DNA from: Pseudolabrys sp963742345
Lineage (GTDB): Bacteria; Pseudomonadota; Alphaproteobacteria; Rhizobiales; Xanthobacteraceae
Assembly: GCA_963742345.1 (NCBI GenBank)
Contig: CAVULO010000011.1
Coordinates: forward strand, 1 to 64,000
Length of the DNA: 64,000 nucleotides
Direction of reading: 5' to 3'
Shown: piece after piece, positions 28,396 through 39,215 of the stretch
Numbering within the stretch: the stretch's first letter is position 1
Layout of the letters: every line of letters begins with the position of its first letter
Position numbers and translations under genes: made by a program
The notes under the pieces: generated by a model
What the model saw: the letters and a program-made list of their open reading frames with translations, nothing else
Database searches by the model: none
Told to the model about the DNA's origin: nothing

Positions 28396-30502
28396 ACGCC
28401 CCCCTGCCCGGCCCGCTCAACGACAATCCGAATCTCGACCGTTGGGTCTCTTTCCCGTCGCCCGGCAAGGTGATCGTGCTCACCGGCCGGGTCGAGCTCG
28501 GACAGGGCGTGCTCACGGCCATGGCGCAGATCGCCGCCGACGAACTCGACGTCGCGATGGAGCGCATCGCGATCCGCTCCGGCGACACCGAGAAAGCGCC
28601 GAACGAGGGCTACACCGCCGGCAGCCAATCGATCCAGTTCGGCGGCGTCGCTATGCGGCAGGCCTGCGCCGACGTGCGCGCGCTGTTTCTCGCGCAGGCC
28701 GCCAAAATTCTCGGCTGCAAAGCGGACGAATTATCCATTCGCGACGGCAGCATCTATCGCAACGGCACATCCACCGGCCAGGATTACTGGACGCTTTCCG
28801 GCGCGGTGGATCTCACCGTCAAGGCGACCGGCGGCGGCAAGCGCAAGCGGGTTGCCGACTTCAAGACCATCGGCACAAGCAGCGCCCGCCTCGACCTGCC
28901 GGGAAAGATTTTTGGCGAGAGCACCTTCATTCACGACATGCAGATCGACGGCATGGTGCATGCACGCGTCGTGCGCCAGCCGAACCGCGGCGCCACAATC
29001 GGCTCAATCGATGAGAACGCCATTCGCCGCGCCGCCAAAGGGCCGATCGAGTTCGTGCGCAACGGCAATTTCCTCGCCATCATCGGCGACGACGAGACCG
29101 CGGTCGAATCCGGCCGGCATCGCTGCCGTCAATCACGTGACCTGGCAGAACGTTGAGGCGCCGACCCCGACCCAGCAGGAAGCCAACTGGCTGTTGCAGC
29201 GGCCGGTGGTCGAGCGCGTGTTCGGCGCGCCGGACGCTGGCAACCCGCAAGGCAGAGAGCGCTACGAGGCGACCTACACGCGCGGCTATCTCGCCCACGC
29301 CTCGATCTCACCGTCCTGCGGCCTCGCGCATCTATCGGGACGCCCAACTGACGGTATGGACGCATTGCCAGGGCGTGTATCCCCTGCGCGCGGCGCTGGC
29401 GAAGACGCTGAAGCTCGAGCCCTCCTCGATCATCGTGCACCACGTGCAGGGCTCGGGCTGCTACGGCCACAACGGCGCCGACGATGCCGCCGCCGACGCC
29501 GCAATCATCGCCATGCAGAAGCCGGGCCAGCCGATCCGCGTGCGCTGGCGGCGCGAGGAAGAATTCATCTACGAGCCAAAGACGCCGGCGATGGTGGTCA
29601 AGGTGCGCGCGCTGCTCGACGACGCCGGCAAGCCCGTCGACTGGACGCAGGAAATCTGGAGCCCGACGCACAATCTGCGCCCCGGCGCCGGCGGAAATCT
29701 GCTCGGCGCCCTCGCCCTGCCCAATCCGCCGCCCGAGCCGCCGCCAAACGACGTGCCGGAATCAAATGGCGGCGGCGCCACGCGCAATGCCGAGCCGCTC
29801 TACGACATTCCCGCCAAGCGCATCCTGCATCATCTGGTGACCGAAGCCCCGGTGCGCACGTCGGCGCTGCGCGGGCTCGGCGCCATGCCGAATGTGTTCG
29901 CGCTCGAATGCTGCATCGACGAACTGGCCGAGCGCGCCGGCAAGGATCCGGTCGCAATATCGGCTGTCGATCACCGCCGATGCACGCGCGCGCGCCGTGA
30001 TCGAAAAGGTCGCCACCATGGCGCAACTGGAAAGCCGGGGCGCCCGGCGGCACCGGCCGCGGCCGCGGCATAGCCTTCGCCCGCTACAAAAATCGCGCCG
30101 CTTATTCCGCTGTGGTGGTCGAACTGTCGGTCGATGAAGAAATCCGCCTGCATCACGTCTGGTGCGCGACCGATGCCGGCCTGGTGATCAATCCTGACGG
30201 CGTGATCAACCAACTCGAAGGCGGCATCATTCAGTCGGCGAGCTGGGTGCTCAAAGAACAAGTCCGCTTCGACAACGGCGTCGCCTCGTTCGACTGGGAG
30301 ACCTATCCGGTCCTGAAATTCAGCGAAGTGCCGGAGATCGATATTGAACTGATCAATACCAAGGACGAGGTGCCGCTCGGCGTCGGCGAAGTGACGGCCG
30401 GCCCGACCGCCGCAGCGATCGGCAATGCGGTGTCTCATGCGCTCGGCGCCCGCATCCGCGATTTGCCGCTGACACGCGAGCGCATCATGGCGACGCTGCT
30501 AA
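28392..30502 (+). CDS. Molybdopterin-binding subunit, xanthine dehydrogenase/IorB family (frame-broken)
   Basis: The reading begins MNAPLPGPLNDNPNLDRWVS and contains GRVELGQGVLTAMAQIAADE, EGYTAGSQSIQFGG, VVRQPNRGATIGS, HHVQGSGCYGHNGADDAA, TSALRGLGAMPNVFALE, HHVWCATDAGLVINPDGV and GVGEVTAGPTAAAIGNA. These are all standard motifs of the Moco-binding subunit of aldehyde/isoquinoline-type hydroxylases. It hydroxylates an aldehyde or N-heterocycle with water as oxygen donor; the substrate is unknown. At least four indels break it (near 29110, 29325, 29960 and 30045). The stop is obscured by a further shift, probably at 30500-30502. Confidence 0.85.
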
Positions 30503-30615
30503 GGATAGCTCGGGCGGACTGCCGCCGCCATCCTAAACCATTCGTTAACGGCACCCCGTTAGCTTTGGCGATGACCGGTATCGGGCTTCAAGCGCGCCCG
30601 AGGCCCGGGGCAGCC

Positions 30616-31161
30616 ATGGTCCGCATCGATTTCAACCGCCTGCGTTTCCTCGTCATCGACGACAACGCGCATATGCGCCGCATACTGCGCACGCTGCTGC
30701 ACGGCTTTGGCGCGCGCGAAGTCTATGAAGCGGAAGACGGCGCGGCCGGCCTGGAAGCCTTCACCCACTACCTTCCTGATATCGTCATCACCGACTGGGC
30801 GATGCCGATCTTCGACGGGCTCGAGCTCATGCAGATGATCCGCCAGCCCGGCGCCAACGCCAATCCTTATGTCGCGATCATCATGCTCACCGGCCATTCC
30901 GAGAAGAAGCGCGTGATGGCGGCACGCGACGCCGGCGTCACCGAATTCCTCGCCAAGCCGATTTCGGCCAAGGGCCTTTATCAGCGGATCGTCAACGTGG
31001 TCGCCAATCCGCGCCCGTTCATCAAGACCAAGACCTATTTCGGCCCCGATCGCCGCCGCAACATCAATCCGAACTATATCGGCCCGAGCGCCGCAAGGGC
31101 GGCAAGGCCGACGTCATCCGGCAAACCCCCTTGCTCGAAAAAGTCCGCGCCCGCGGTCTGA
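30616..31161 (+). CDS. CheY-like single-domain response regulator with basic tail
   Basis: After MVRIDFNRLRFLVIDDNAHMR the REC domain shows the acidic pair (VIDDN), the phospho-acceptor Asp in PDIVITDWAMP, the Thr/Ser switch in VAIIMLTGHSE, and the Lys in FLAKPISA. A 40-residue tail with TYFGPDRRRNINPNYIG follows. This tail type is known from alphaproteobacterial stand-alone REC proteins near Hpt and DUF2336 genes. ATG 30616 is chosen because upstream text is the lost end of the hydroxylase subunit. An indel near 31095 shifts the last 20 residues. It is followed after about 16 bases by an Hpt-domain gene. Confidence 0.83.
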   Translation: MVRIDFNRLRFLVIDDNAHMRRILRTLLHGFGAREVYEAEDGAAGLEAFTHYLPDIVITDWAMPIFDGLELMQMIRQPGANANPYVAIIMLTGHSEKKRVMAARDAGVTEFLAKPISAKGLYQRIVNVVANPRPFIKTKTYFGPDRRRNINPNYIGPSAARAARPTSSGKPPCSKKSAPAV

Positions 31162-31176
31162 CAAAGGCAATACGCA

Positions 31177-31756
31177 ATGTCCCGCTCGAAAGATACCGCA
31201 GCGATCGTCACTTACGGCGATCACGAGGTGATTACGCCGGAAAACAAACTGCGCGGAGCGGTGTCCAAAGACACGTCCGAGTCCGGCGAGCGAGGATCCG
31301 GTCGCGCGCGCCGAAAAGGCGCTGGCCGAGCTGTCTCCCGAATTTGCCCGCTGGATGGATTCCGAATGCGACCGGCTCGACAAGGCCCGCCGCGAGTATC
31401 GCCACCAACGGACTTCAACCGACGCCAACAAAGAGGCGCTTGTTCCACGCCGCGCACGACATCAAGGGCGAAGCGCGACCTTTGGCTATCCGGCGGTGGC
31501 GTCTGCGGCCGACAGCCTGTGCCGGCTGATCGAACACACGCCCGACGTCACCCACATTCCGATCAAGCTGATCGACCAGCACGTCGACGCGGTGCGTGCG
31601 ATCTATCGCGAATATGCGCGCTCCGACGCCAAGGAACTCGCGGCAACGCTGACGAAGCGCTTGCGCGAAGTGACCGACGAATTTCTGATCCACGAGAACC
31701 GCGATCGGCCGGAGGTGCTCGAGCAACTCAAGGGCCCGTCGATCGTGCCCGAATAA
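31177..31756 (+). CDS. Hpt-domain phosphotransfer protein (frame-broken)
   Basis: The corrected product begins MSRSKDTAAIVTYGDHEV and contains ALAELSPEFARW, then the phosphotransfer helix FHAAHDIKGEA with the phosphorylatable His, followed by FGYPAVASAADSLCRLIEH. The C-terminus ends ENRDRPEVLEQLKGPSIVPE. Such proteins shuttle phosphoryl groups between hybrid kinases and REC proteins. Indels near 31300, 31410 and 31470 split it. It lies directly after a stand-alone REC gene, which suggests a partner pair. Confidence 0.78.
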
Positions 31757-31777
31757 ACGCCTGCGGAGAAATCCAGC

Positions 31778-32985
31778 TTACGGCCGCTGCCAGCTGCTGG
31801 TGTTCGCGCGTATGACTGGATCGGCCTGAATAATACAGGCGTCTCGCGCGACCAGATCGTCGCAGAACAGACGCGCTTCCTCGCGCGCAGCTTCGACCGC
31901 AAAACGCCGCAGCAGGGCCAACAGCGACGCGGCATCTTCGCCGCGCTCATCGCACGCAAGCGCCGAGCACGCGCTCGACCATGCGCCGCTTGAGCCGCGC
32001 CGCCCCGCCCTGCTCGCCGATCAACGACGCCCTCGCGCATGGCCGCGATCGCTTCGCGGAAGGCCGGATAGGCCAGATCGGGCAACCCGGCCTCGCGGTA
32101 GAGCGCGCGAAAGCCGGAAATGTTCTTGTCGTGAATGTAGGCGGTGACGCGATCGATCGACACGCCGGACAATTCCGCCAGCGCTTCCTCGAACAGCACG
32201 ACGTTGCCGGACAGCAGAGCGCGTAGAATCATGCCGGCGGTGAGCTGACCGCTCTGGCGCAAATGCTGCACCAGCGCGCCGACTTCGTCGTAAGGCGTGT
32301 CGGCGGCGAGCGCGACGGTCGCCTTTTCGCAGGCGTCCCTGGCGGCGAATTCGGCATGCTCCGGCCCCAGCCATTGCCGCGCGGCGACGAAGCCGGCGAG
32401 CGTCTGCGACAGCTTCGACGAGCAGCGCCTGACGCGTCGCCATCGGCAGATCGTCGCGCGCCAGCAGGTTTTCGCGGATCGGCGCCAAATGGCCGAAGCG
32501 TTCGATCATGCGGTCGATCGAGAACGGCGCGATATCGGCGTCGAAATTTTCCAAAAGCGCAAGACAGGCCTCCGCCGCGCCGACTTCGGCGATCGCGGCG
32601 GCGAGCGAGCGCGGCAACACGGCGCGGCCGGCGATCGCGATCTGCACGTCGGCATGGCCGGTGGCGATCAGGTCGACCAGATCGTCTTCGAGCAGCAGCG
32701 GCGAATGCGCGACAGACCGGCAGCGCAACATCCGGCTGATCGGCCGCGAGCGCATGCACCACGACCTGCGGCGCCTTCTCCGCCGATGGCAAAGGCCTCG
32801 GCAAGCGCGCGCCGCACCAGCGGCGACGGATCGTCCAGCAACATGATCATCGCGCCTTCGGCGGCGGCGAGATCGTCGGGCGATAGATCGGAATAGAGAT
32901 AGGCGCGCGCCAGCGCGGATGTGGCCTCGGCCCGTTCGCCGGGCGGAGCCTGGCGAACCCACTGCAGAAACTGACGAACTATCAT
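31778..32985 (-). CDS. DUF2336 (HEAT-like) protein (frame-broken)
   Basis: The start MIVRQFLQWVRQAPPGERAE followed by ALARAYLYSDLSPDDLAAAE and MIMLLDDPSPLVRRALAEAF is the signature of DUF2336 proteins of alphaproteobacteria. Frame-corrected text continues DDLVDLIATGHADVQIAIAG, MIERFGHLAPIRENLLARDD, GVSIDRVTAYIHDKNISGF and ends IQADPVIRANTSSWQRP at 31778, about 400 residues. These proteins are helical-repeat, cytoplasmic and uncharacterised; they are often found near chemotaxis or signalling genes. It is convergent with the REC-Hpt pair. At least five indels are present. Confidence 0.82.
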
Positions 32986-33117
32986 GGCACGACCGACGCG
33001 ACGACAGCCGTCACCCAACTGACGGCAGCGACAAGCCTAGCCGAGGAGGCTTAACAAAGCGTTCACCATAGAAATTGATGCGGCTGTTAAGCATGCGAGT
33101 CGCGCCAGGCCGCCAAA

Positions 33118-34184
33118 TCAGGCTTTGCCGCCGAACAGCTTGCGCTCGTTGGGCCGCGTGTCGGTGAACAAATCGAAGGCCTGACGCTTGAGCTGGTGTC
33201 GGCGCTCCGGTGCGGCGAGGCCCCCAGAGATTGCTCACGGTCTGCGCCAGGGGCTGGCTGACCCGATCTGTAGAACATGGACTGGAACGACGGTCGCGCC
33301 GCGGGCGGTGGCGGCAGCTGCTCACTGGCGCTCGCAAAAGCCTGCGTCACGCCGGCGGTGTCGGGTGCCGGGATCGTGCCGGCGGCGTCGGATTGGCGTC
33401 GCGTAGCGTCGCGCGATGCGACCCGCACAAGACGCTCGTGCGGCACTGCTGTCACCCGCGCAGTGGCCGCCGTCACAGGCGCTGGCGATGGCGGTGCAGT
33501 CGTGGCCGGCGCCGCGAGGCTGCCGGTAGCGGCAACACCGCCCTGCGCAAACGCGACCGCGCGGGCGACGTCAAACAGCTGGGTCAGCTTGCTGTAGACC
33601 TCGCCGACGCTGCGCGCGCGGCCGGATGCGTCGTAAAAAATGCTGTGATTGGCCGCTGCGGCCTGCGGAAACATCGCGGCAGCATTGGCCTGCGGCTGCG
33701 TCGTCGCGGCATTGATCAGCTTGCCGGCGCCGTCGGCTCCCAGAAAATGCGCGATGTAGAGCTCGCCTTCGGTCGGCTGACGGCCGATGCTCGAGCCAAC
33801 CAACGCGGCATTGTTGCGGGTCAGCGCCCCCGCCATCATCGCGCTCGCTTGCGGATCGCTGCGCAGCCGCATGATCGCCGCGCGCATGGCAGGATCAGAG
33901 ACTTCGTAGTGCCCGTCGGCGAGACCGCGAGATGGCATCGGCGTAGCGGCCGAGCCCCAAGCGCCGCCCCGTCCTGCTTCATGGTGCCGAGCCAGGTCTG
34001 GTCGATGAACTGGTAGAGCCCCTTCGCCGACGAGGTCGAAGCCTGCGCCGACGGATTGAGGTTGGATTCGATCTGCGCGGTCGTGAGCAGATATTCGAAG
34101 CTGATGCCGGTCGATTGCGCCGCCTGGCGAATCGCGCCGGTGATCTGCGGTGCCGCGCTGGCAGTAGCCGGGTTGAACGGCCAT
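33118..34184 (-). CDS. Lytic transglycosylase (SLT domain) protein (frame-broken)
   Basis: The N-terminal third has the SLT goose-type catalytic segment AAQSTGISFEYLLTTAQIES with the catalytic Glu, then NPSAQASTSSAKGLYQFIDQ and TWLGTMKQDG. The middle (PAMRAAIMRLRSDPQASAMM) resembles alphaproteobacterial transglycosylases linked to flagellar or secretion assembly. A long Ala/Pro/Thr-rich linker leads to the C-terminal sequence TDTRPNERKLFGGKA at 33118. It cleaves peptidoglycan glycan strands. No classic signal peptide is evident. The start at 34184 is followed almost at once by a frameshift, and another lies near 33930. Confidence 0.78.
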
Positions 34185-34331
34185 CGTGTTGCGCCTTGCG
34201 AAATTCTGGGCTTATGGGTGATGACGCGACGCAACGGTCTCGCGGACCTGCCGACCATGGGGAATTATGGTAAATGAACCGTTAACGGGGGCGCAAGCCC
34301 CTACCTCGGCAAGGAGTTTTCGGAGGAAGCG

Positions 34332-34815
34332 ATGGCGGACACGATCCAGCGGCACAAGCGCGGCGGTCTCTATTTCGAGGATTTCGAGGTCGGCAAGACC
34401 TACGAGCACCGGTACACGCGCACCGTGACGCAGATGGACAACATGTTGTTCTCCAACATGACGCTCAATCCGCAGCCGCTGCACATCGACCGGCACTTCT
34501 GCGAGACCGAGACCGAGTGGGGCCAGCCGCTGATGAACTCGCTGTTCACGCTCGGGCTGATGATCGGCATCCAGGTTTCCGACATGACGGTCGGCACCAC
34601 CATCGCCAATCTCGGCATGACCGACGTGAAATTCCCCAATCCGCTGTTCGAAGGCGACACCGTGCATTGCACGACGCAGGTCGTGAGCAAACGCGCAGTC
34701 GAAATCGCGTCCGGGCGCCGGCATCGTCGAATTCCATCACAAGGCCTTCAAGCAAGACGGCACGCTGGTGGCCGAATGCCACCGCCAGGCCTTCATGCGG
34801 ATGCGGCCGAAATGA
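34332..34815 (+). CDS. MaoC-like (hotdog) dehydratase (frame-broken)
   Basis: The product reads GGLYFEDFEVGKTYEHRYTR, MDNMLFSNMTLNPQPLHIDR, FTLGLMIGIQVSDMTVGTTI and NLGMTDVKFPNPLFEGDTVH. These are MaoC/hydratase hotdog motifs with the catalytic Asp/Asn-His pair around NPQPLHID. After one shift near 34717 it ends GIVEFHHKAFKQDG and MRMRPK. The neighbouring CoA lyase overlaps its stop by 4 bases (ATGA), a pairing typical of mesaconyl-CoA / methylaspartate-like hydratase and HpcH/HpaI lyase operons. A ribosome binding site GGAGGAAGCG precedes ATG 34332. Confidence 0.85.
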
Positions 34816-35691
34816 TGCGCTCGCTTCTTGTTCGTTCCCGCCGACGGCGGCTCCAAGCTCGACAAGGCGATGGCCAGCGGCGCCGATGCCGTCATCCTCG
34901 ATCTCGAAGATTCGATCACGCCGGAGCGCAAGGAAACAGCGCGCGCGCTGGCGCTGGATTTTCTCAAGCACGCCGGGGACGGCCAAGCAACGCCCGCGCC
35001 TGCTGGTGCGCATCAACGGCCTCGACACCGGCATGACCGATGCCGACCTCGACGCGATCGTTGCGGGCAAGCCGGACGCCATCGTGTTTCCCGAAGGCGG
35101 AAGGCGGTCGCCAGCGTCGTCCATCTCGACGCCAAGCTTGACCGCGCGCGAAGCGATCGCCGGCATACCGGAAGGGCAGATCAAGATTCTGGCGCAAGCG
35201 GTGGAATCGGCCGCGGGCTTGTTTGCCGCCGGCACGTTTCGCGACGCAAGCGCGCGGCTGATCGGCCTGACCTGGGGCCCAGAGGATCTGTCGGCCGAAC
35301 TGGGCGCGGAAGCCAACCGCGACGCACGGGTGAGCTCACCGAGCCCTATCGTCTCGCGCGCTCGATCTGTCTCTACGCCGCCGCGGCGGCGAAGCTGCCG
35401 GCGATCGAGACCGTCTACGTGGATTTCCGCAATTCGGAGGGATTGCGCCGCGACACCGAAGCCGCCCGCCGCGACGGCTTCACCGGGCGTCTGGCCATTC
35501 ATCCGGCCCAGGTGCCGGTGATCAATGAGGTGTTCACGCCCACCCCGGCCCAGATCGAGAAGGCGAAGGCGGTGGTCGCCGCCTTTGCCGCACAGCCCGG
35601 CGCCGGCGCGGTCGGCATCGACGGCAAGATGTATGACCGCCCGCATCTGGTGACGGGCGCAGGCGCTGCTGGCGCGGCTCAGATGGCATAG
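34812..35691 (+). CDS. CoA ester lyase, HpcH/HpaI (citrate lyase beta-like) family (frame-broken)
   Basis: The start MMRSLLFVPADGG (after correcting one base near 34830) leads to ASGADAVILDLEDSITPERK with the metal-binding acidic residues, then RPRLLVRINGLDTG, GLTWGPEDLSAELGAEAN and DGFTGRLAIHPAQVPVINEV. The family makes or splits CoA thioesters such as malyl- or citramalyl-CoA in a TIM barrel. It is translationally coupled to the MaoC-type gene, and together they fit a short acyl-CoA hydration/lyase pathway. Indels lie near 34978, 35100 and 35330. Confidence 0.87.
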
Positions 35692-35739
35692 ACAGCTGTC
35701 ATGGCTGCTCGAACGTTCGCTGTCGCAGCGATGCCGGTC

Positions 35740-36171
35740 TACTTTTTGATAGACCGCTCTAGGATCGAAGCGCTTTTCGGCGTCGCGAAATTCGAGCGTC
35801 ACCGCGTCACCGCTTTGCCGAGCGGACACGGCACGGTAGAAGCACGAGCGCCGACCGGTGTGGCAGGCGCCAGGGCCTTGCTGTTCGACCTTCAGCCAAA
35901 GCGCGTCCTGGTCGCAATCGACGCGCAATTCGATCACGCGCTGGACATGGCCGGACGTCTCGCCCTTCTTCCAAAGCGTCTTGCGCGAACGGCTGTAGTA
36001 CCAGGCCTCGCCGCTTGTGATGGTTTTCCGAAGCGCTTCTTCGTTCATGTGCGCGACCATCAGCACGTCGCCCGATTTGGCGTCGGTCACAACAGCAGTG
36101 ATCAGTCCGTCGGCGTCGAATTTCGGCGTGAAGGCCAGGCCTTCTTCGATGTCGTGCGCGGCTGATGACAA
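35740..36171 (-). CDS. hisI: Phosphoribosyl-AMP cyclohydrolase
   Basis: HisI opens the adenine ring of PR-AMP in histidine synthesis. Visible motifs are VVTDAKSGDVLMVAHMNEEA, WYYSRSRKTLWKKGETSGH and the zinc/magnesium site ELRVDCDQDALWLKVEQQ with GPGACHTGRRSCFYR. The likely start is TTG 36171 (LSSAAHDIEEG). The stop is lost to one extra A in an AAAAA run; with four A the end is RAVYQK-stop at 35740. This is a telling example of an indel in an essential-type gene. It is convergent with the CoA lyase gene. Confidence 0.9.
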
Positions 36172-36185
36172 GGCTGGCTCCTGTC

Positions 36186-36241
36186 TTTCGCCGTCACCCT
36201 GAGGCGCGAGCGCGAAGCGCAAGCCTCGAAAGATGAGCGGC
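36186..36241. repeat. REP-like dispersed element
   Basis: Upstream of hisI the minus strand reads CTCATCTTTCGAGGCTTGCG, then CTTCGCGCTCGCGCCTCAGG and GTGACG. This closely resembles the TCATCCTTCGAG...CCTCAGG type palindrome scattered through Bradyrhizobiaceae intergenic DNA. The core GCTTGCGCTTCGCGCTCGCG can form a hairpin. Confidence 0.6.
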
Positions 36242-36283
36242 CGAGTCGCGAGAAATACTACTGAAACAAACGCGGACGAGAGC

Positions 36284-36944
36284 TTACCGCTGTCCGCCGC
36301 GCAGCATCGTCATGAAACGCACCTGCTCGTTGGCATCGTCGCGGAACGCACCGGTGAAATGTGTCGTCACCGTCAGCGCGCCGGGCTTCTCCACCCCGCG
36401 CAGCGACATGCACATGTGCTCGGCTTCGATCATCACCGCGACGCCGCGCGGCTTCAAGATCTCGTCGATCGCGGTCGCAATCTGCGAGGTCAGATGCTCC
36501 TGCGTCTGCAGGCGACGCGCGTAGACGTCGACCAGACCGCGCGAGCTTCGACAGCCCAACGACACGATCCACCGGCATATAGGCGACGTGCGCCTTGCCG
36601 TAGAACGGCATCATGTGGTGTTCGCAATGCGAGTTGAAGCCGATGTCGCGGACCAGCACGAAATCGTCGTAGCCGCCGGTCTCGCTGAATGTGCGGTCGA
36701 GCACCTCCACCGGGCATTCGCGATAGCCCTGATAGATTTCCTCGTAGGCGCCGATCACGCGCTTCGGCGTTTCCAGCAAACCTTCACGGTCGGGATCATC
36801 GCCCGCATAGGCGATCAGCGTACGCACGGCGGCTTCCGCCTGCTCGCGCGAGGGCCGCGGCTCAATCGGTGCAGGTGCCGCTCGCACGTGCTCCGACAAG
36901 CCCTGCTTCGGCCACGGCTTCACATTGGTGTTCTTTACGTCCAT
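36284..36944 (-). CDS. folE: GTP cyclohydrolase I
   Basis: ATG 36944 starts MDVKNTNVKPWPKQGL. The body has RTLIAYAGDDPDREGLLETP, SETGGYDDFVLVRDIGFNSH, the zinc site HCEHHMMPFYGKAHVAYMP, VVGLSKLAR and, after one frameshift near 36548, QTQEHLTSQIATAIDEILKP, VMIEAEHMCMSLRGVEKPGA and FHDD-like end MTMLRGGQR. The enzyme converts GTP to dihydroneopterin triphosphate for folate. About 220 residues is normal for type IA. It runs in the same direction as hisI but 113 bases separate them. Confidence 0.93.
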
Positions 36945-37195
36945 GACGGGTCTCTCCGTTCGACCGGCACCGCCCGAAGGCAGTACCGGGAGTGTCACCG
37001 GGGTGGCCGCGTCAGTAACACCGTCCGGACCGCTTTCTGGTCCATGCGGCGCCTGGACGCTGCATTCCCATTCGGCAGGCATATTGCACCATGCCCAGCG
37101 CCGAGAACCCTTCTCGCGCCGTCGGATCAGCCCCTATATATTCATTTGGGCGGCAGAGGCAATCCGGCCCTCTGGGCATAATCGGTAAAACTTCA

Positions 37196-37655
37196 ATGCT
37201 TAACGAGGTTTATAACGCCAAAATTCTAGAACTGGCGGGCAATATCCCCCGCCTGGGACGGCTGTCTGCGCCCGATGCCACCGTCCACCGCCCATTCGAA
37301 GCTATGCGGCTCTACCGTCACCGTTGACCTCAAGATGGACGGCGGCGAGGTCGCGGATTTCGCCCACGACGTGAAAGCCTGTGCGCTCGGCCAGGCCTCG
37401 TCCTCGATCATGGCGCGCCATGTGATCGGGGCAAAACCCGCTGAGCTGCGCGAGCTGCGTGAGATCGTGCGCAAAATGCTTAAGGAGAATGGCCCACCTC
37501 CCACAGGCAAATGGGCCGACATCGCAGTGCTCGAGCCGGTGCGCGACTACAAGGCGCGCCACGCCTCGACCTTGCTGACCTTTGATGCGGTGGTTTCGGC
37601 GCTCGATCAGATCGAGGCCAAGTCAGAAAGCAAGCGCGCGCAAGCGGCCGAATAG
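37196..37655 (+). CDS. NifU/IscU-like iron-sulfur scaffold protein (frame-broken)
   Basis: It begins MLNEVYNAKILELAGNIPRL and continues, after one shift near 37280, TAHSKLCGSTVTVDLKMDGG, FAHDVKACALGQASSSIMAR and KARHASTLLTFDAVVSALDQ. Two of the three scaffold cysteines are present (SKLCGST and VKACALG). The third position is not a Cys, as in the short alphaproteobacterial members of the family. It probably assembles or transfers Fe-S clusters. Its 3' end touches the next, convergent gene. Confidence 0.83.
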
Positions 37656-37656
37656 T

Positions 37657-38973
37657 CTATTTCGCCGCCGCAAGACCGCCGGTCTTCGTTCTGGACAAAT
37701 CGGCGCGATCACCGATCGGCTTGCTACAGCCGGCGGCCAGCCGCGGCAAGATTCTGCGATGCGCCAGTGTTGCCGATGCGGATGCCGGTGACCAGTTGCG
37801 AGGCTTTCTGTCTTGATCAGAATCGAGTGGCTGCCGACAGCGGCAAAGGCGCCGATCAGCGCGGCCGGCACTCGACCGGCGGCGTACGTCACAAGTTCGT
37901 CGGGAGAGCTGCGGCGCTCGGACGAAACGACCTTGAGCGACGGCAGTGTTGCTACCCACCCGCAACCTGATGGCATCCGAGTGCATCGGGTAGCGGCGTT
38001 TGTTCGGCGTCGTGGCGGCGCTCGATATAGCTGACGTCGTAGCCGTCACCGCCGGCAACGCAAGCGACCACCAGATCGAAGCTGCCGATTTCTTCGCCTT
38101 CGACGGTAAGCGGATGGCGCCGAGCTAGCGTGGCAACGCCCGAACGATCGACCAGCGCCCACCGCTGTTCGCTGATTGCAGTCGCGTGCAGACCATTGGT
38201 CATGCGAGGGGCCAGTTGCTGCATCGTCGCCGGCGACGACGTTGCGACGGTGGCGGCTGCCGGTGCTTCGGGATCCTCGGTCGTCAGGCGCGTGCGCTGT
38301 AGTTCGTCGCGCGTCAACGCATGCATCGGCTCCCAAGGCGGGATGCGCAGCGCCAGATCGAGCAGATCGACCGAGGCGCCCATTTCGGCAGTGTATTGTG
38401 CCAGCCGTCCGATGTCGCGCTGGACCAGCACGAGATCCTCTGCCGAGTAGCTCGCAGCGGTCGGATCGTCGCGGCGGTCGCCAAGCCAGATCTGATGGAC
38501 CATCACGCGCGCATCTGCCGGCACCGAACGTTGCACGCCGCCGAGTAGCACGAAGGCGCACATCGACTCGCAATCGGCAGTGGGCGACAGGACCGCCGCG
38601 CGGCTCGTCTTGTCCTTCTGCCGGAAGATCAACGATACGGCCGACCGTGGTAGCAAGCTTGAGTTTTCGGATTTCGCGTCCCAGAGCGATGGCACCGAGC
38701 ACAGAGCCGCCGTCGGAATCGATCGCCACGGTGGCACCGGTGAGGTCGTGACCTTGCGCGAAAATAAGGAAGTGGCGCGGCGTGTCCGCGGTAATCGCGC
38801 CGGCCGCCGCGATGAAGACGTTTGCAGTTTGAGTCGCAAGCGTCGGCGGGACCCTGGACGCGCAATTCGAAGTGCATCGGCAGCGTGCGATCGGAAGCGC
38901 GCAACGATGCGGGCAACATCAAGACCGGCGCCGCCAAAGCAAGCGCGGTAGCCAACAAAAGGGAACGGCTCAT
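37657..38973 (-). CDS. Periplasmic ClpP/crotonase-like protein, COG3904 type (frame-broken)
   Basis: ATG 38973 starts a signal peptide (SRSLLLATALALAAPVLMLP). The corrected body reads MHFELRVQGPADACDSNCK, TVAIDSDGGSVLGAIALGRE, then AAVLSPTADCESMCAFVLLG, RSVPADARVMVHQIWLGDRR and ALRIPPWEPMHALTRDELQR. The SDGGS and ADCESMCAFVLLGG segments correspond to the ClpP-fold oxyanion and nucleophile regions, and paired cysteines may form disulfides. The C-terminal half (to LAAAK at 37657) is a separate domain of unknown role. At least four indels occur. It probably acts in the periplasm; the substrate is unknown. Confidence 0.7.
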
Positions 38974-39215
38974 TCTTCCCCTGTCTCGCCACCGAGCCCT
39001 TCTTCTTGCGTGGTTCAACCACGTTCTGGCTGAGCTTTGGCGGCGCCTGATTACCCCCGGCGTCAGTAAGTCTTAGTGCAGTTGCGAGATTCGGGTCTAG
39101 TGTAAAAAGGTCGCTATCACCACTCGAATTCCAAATATTCAAGCAGTTCCATTGGCTTGGAACTTTGCATGGGAGTCTTCAGATCCTAATCTTTCACTGG
39201 AACTTGAGTTAGACC

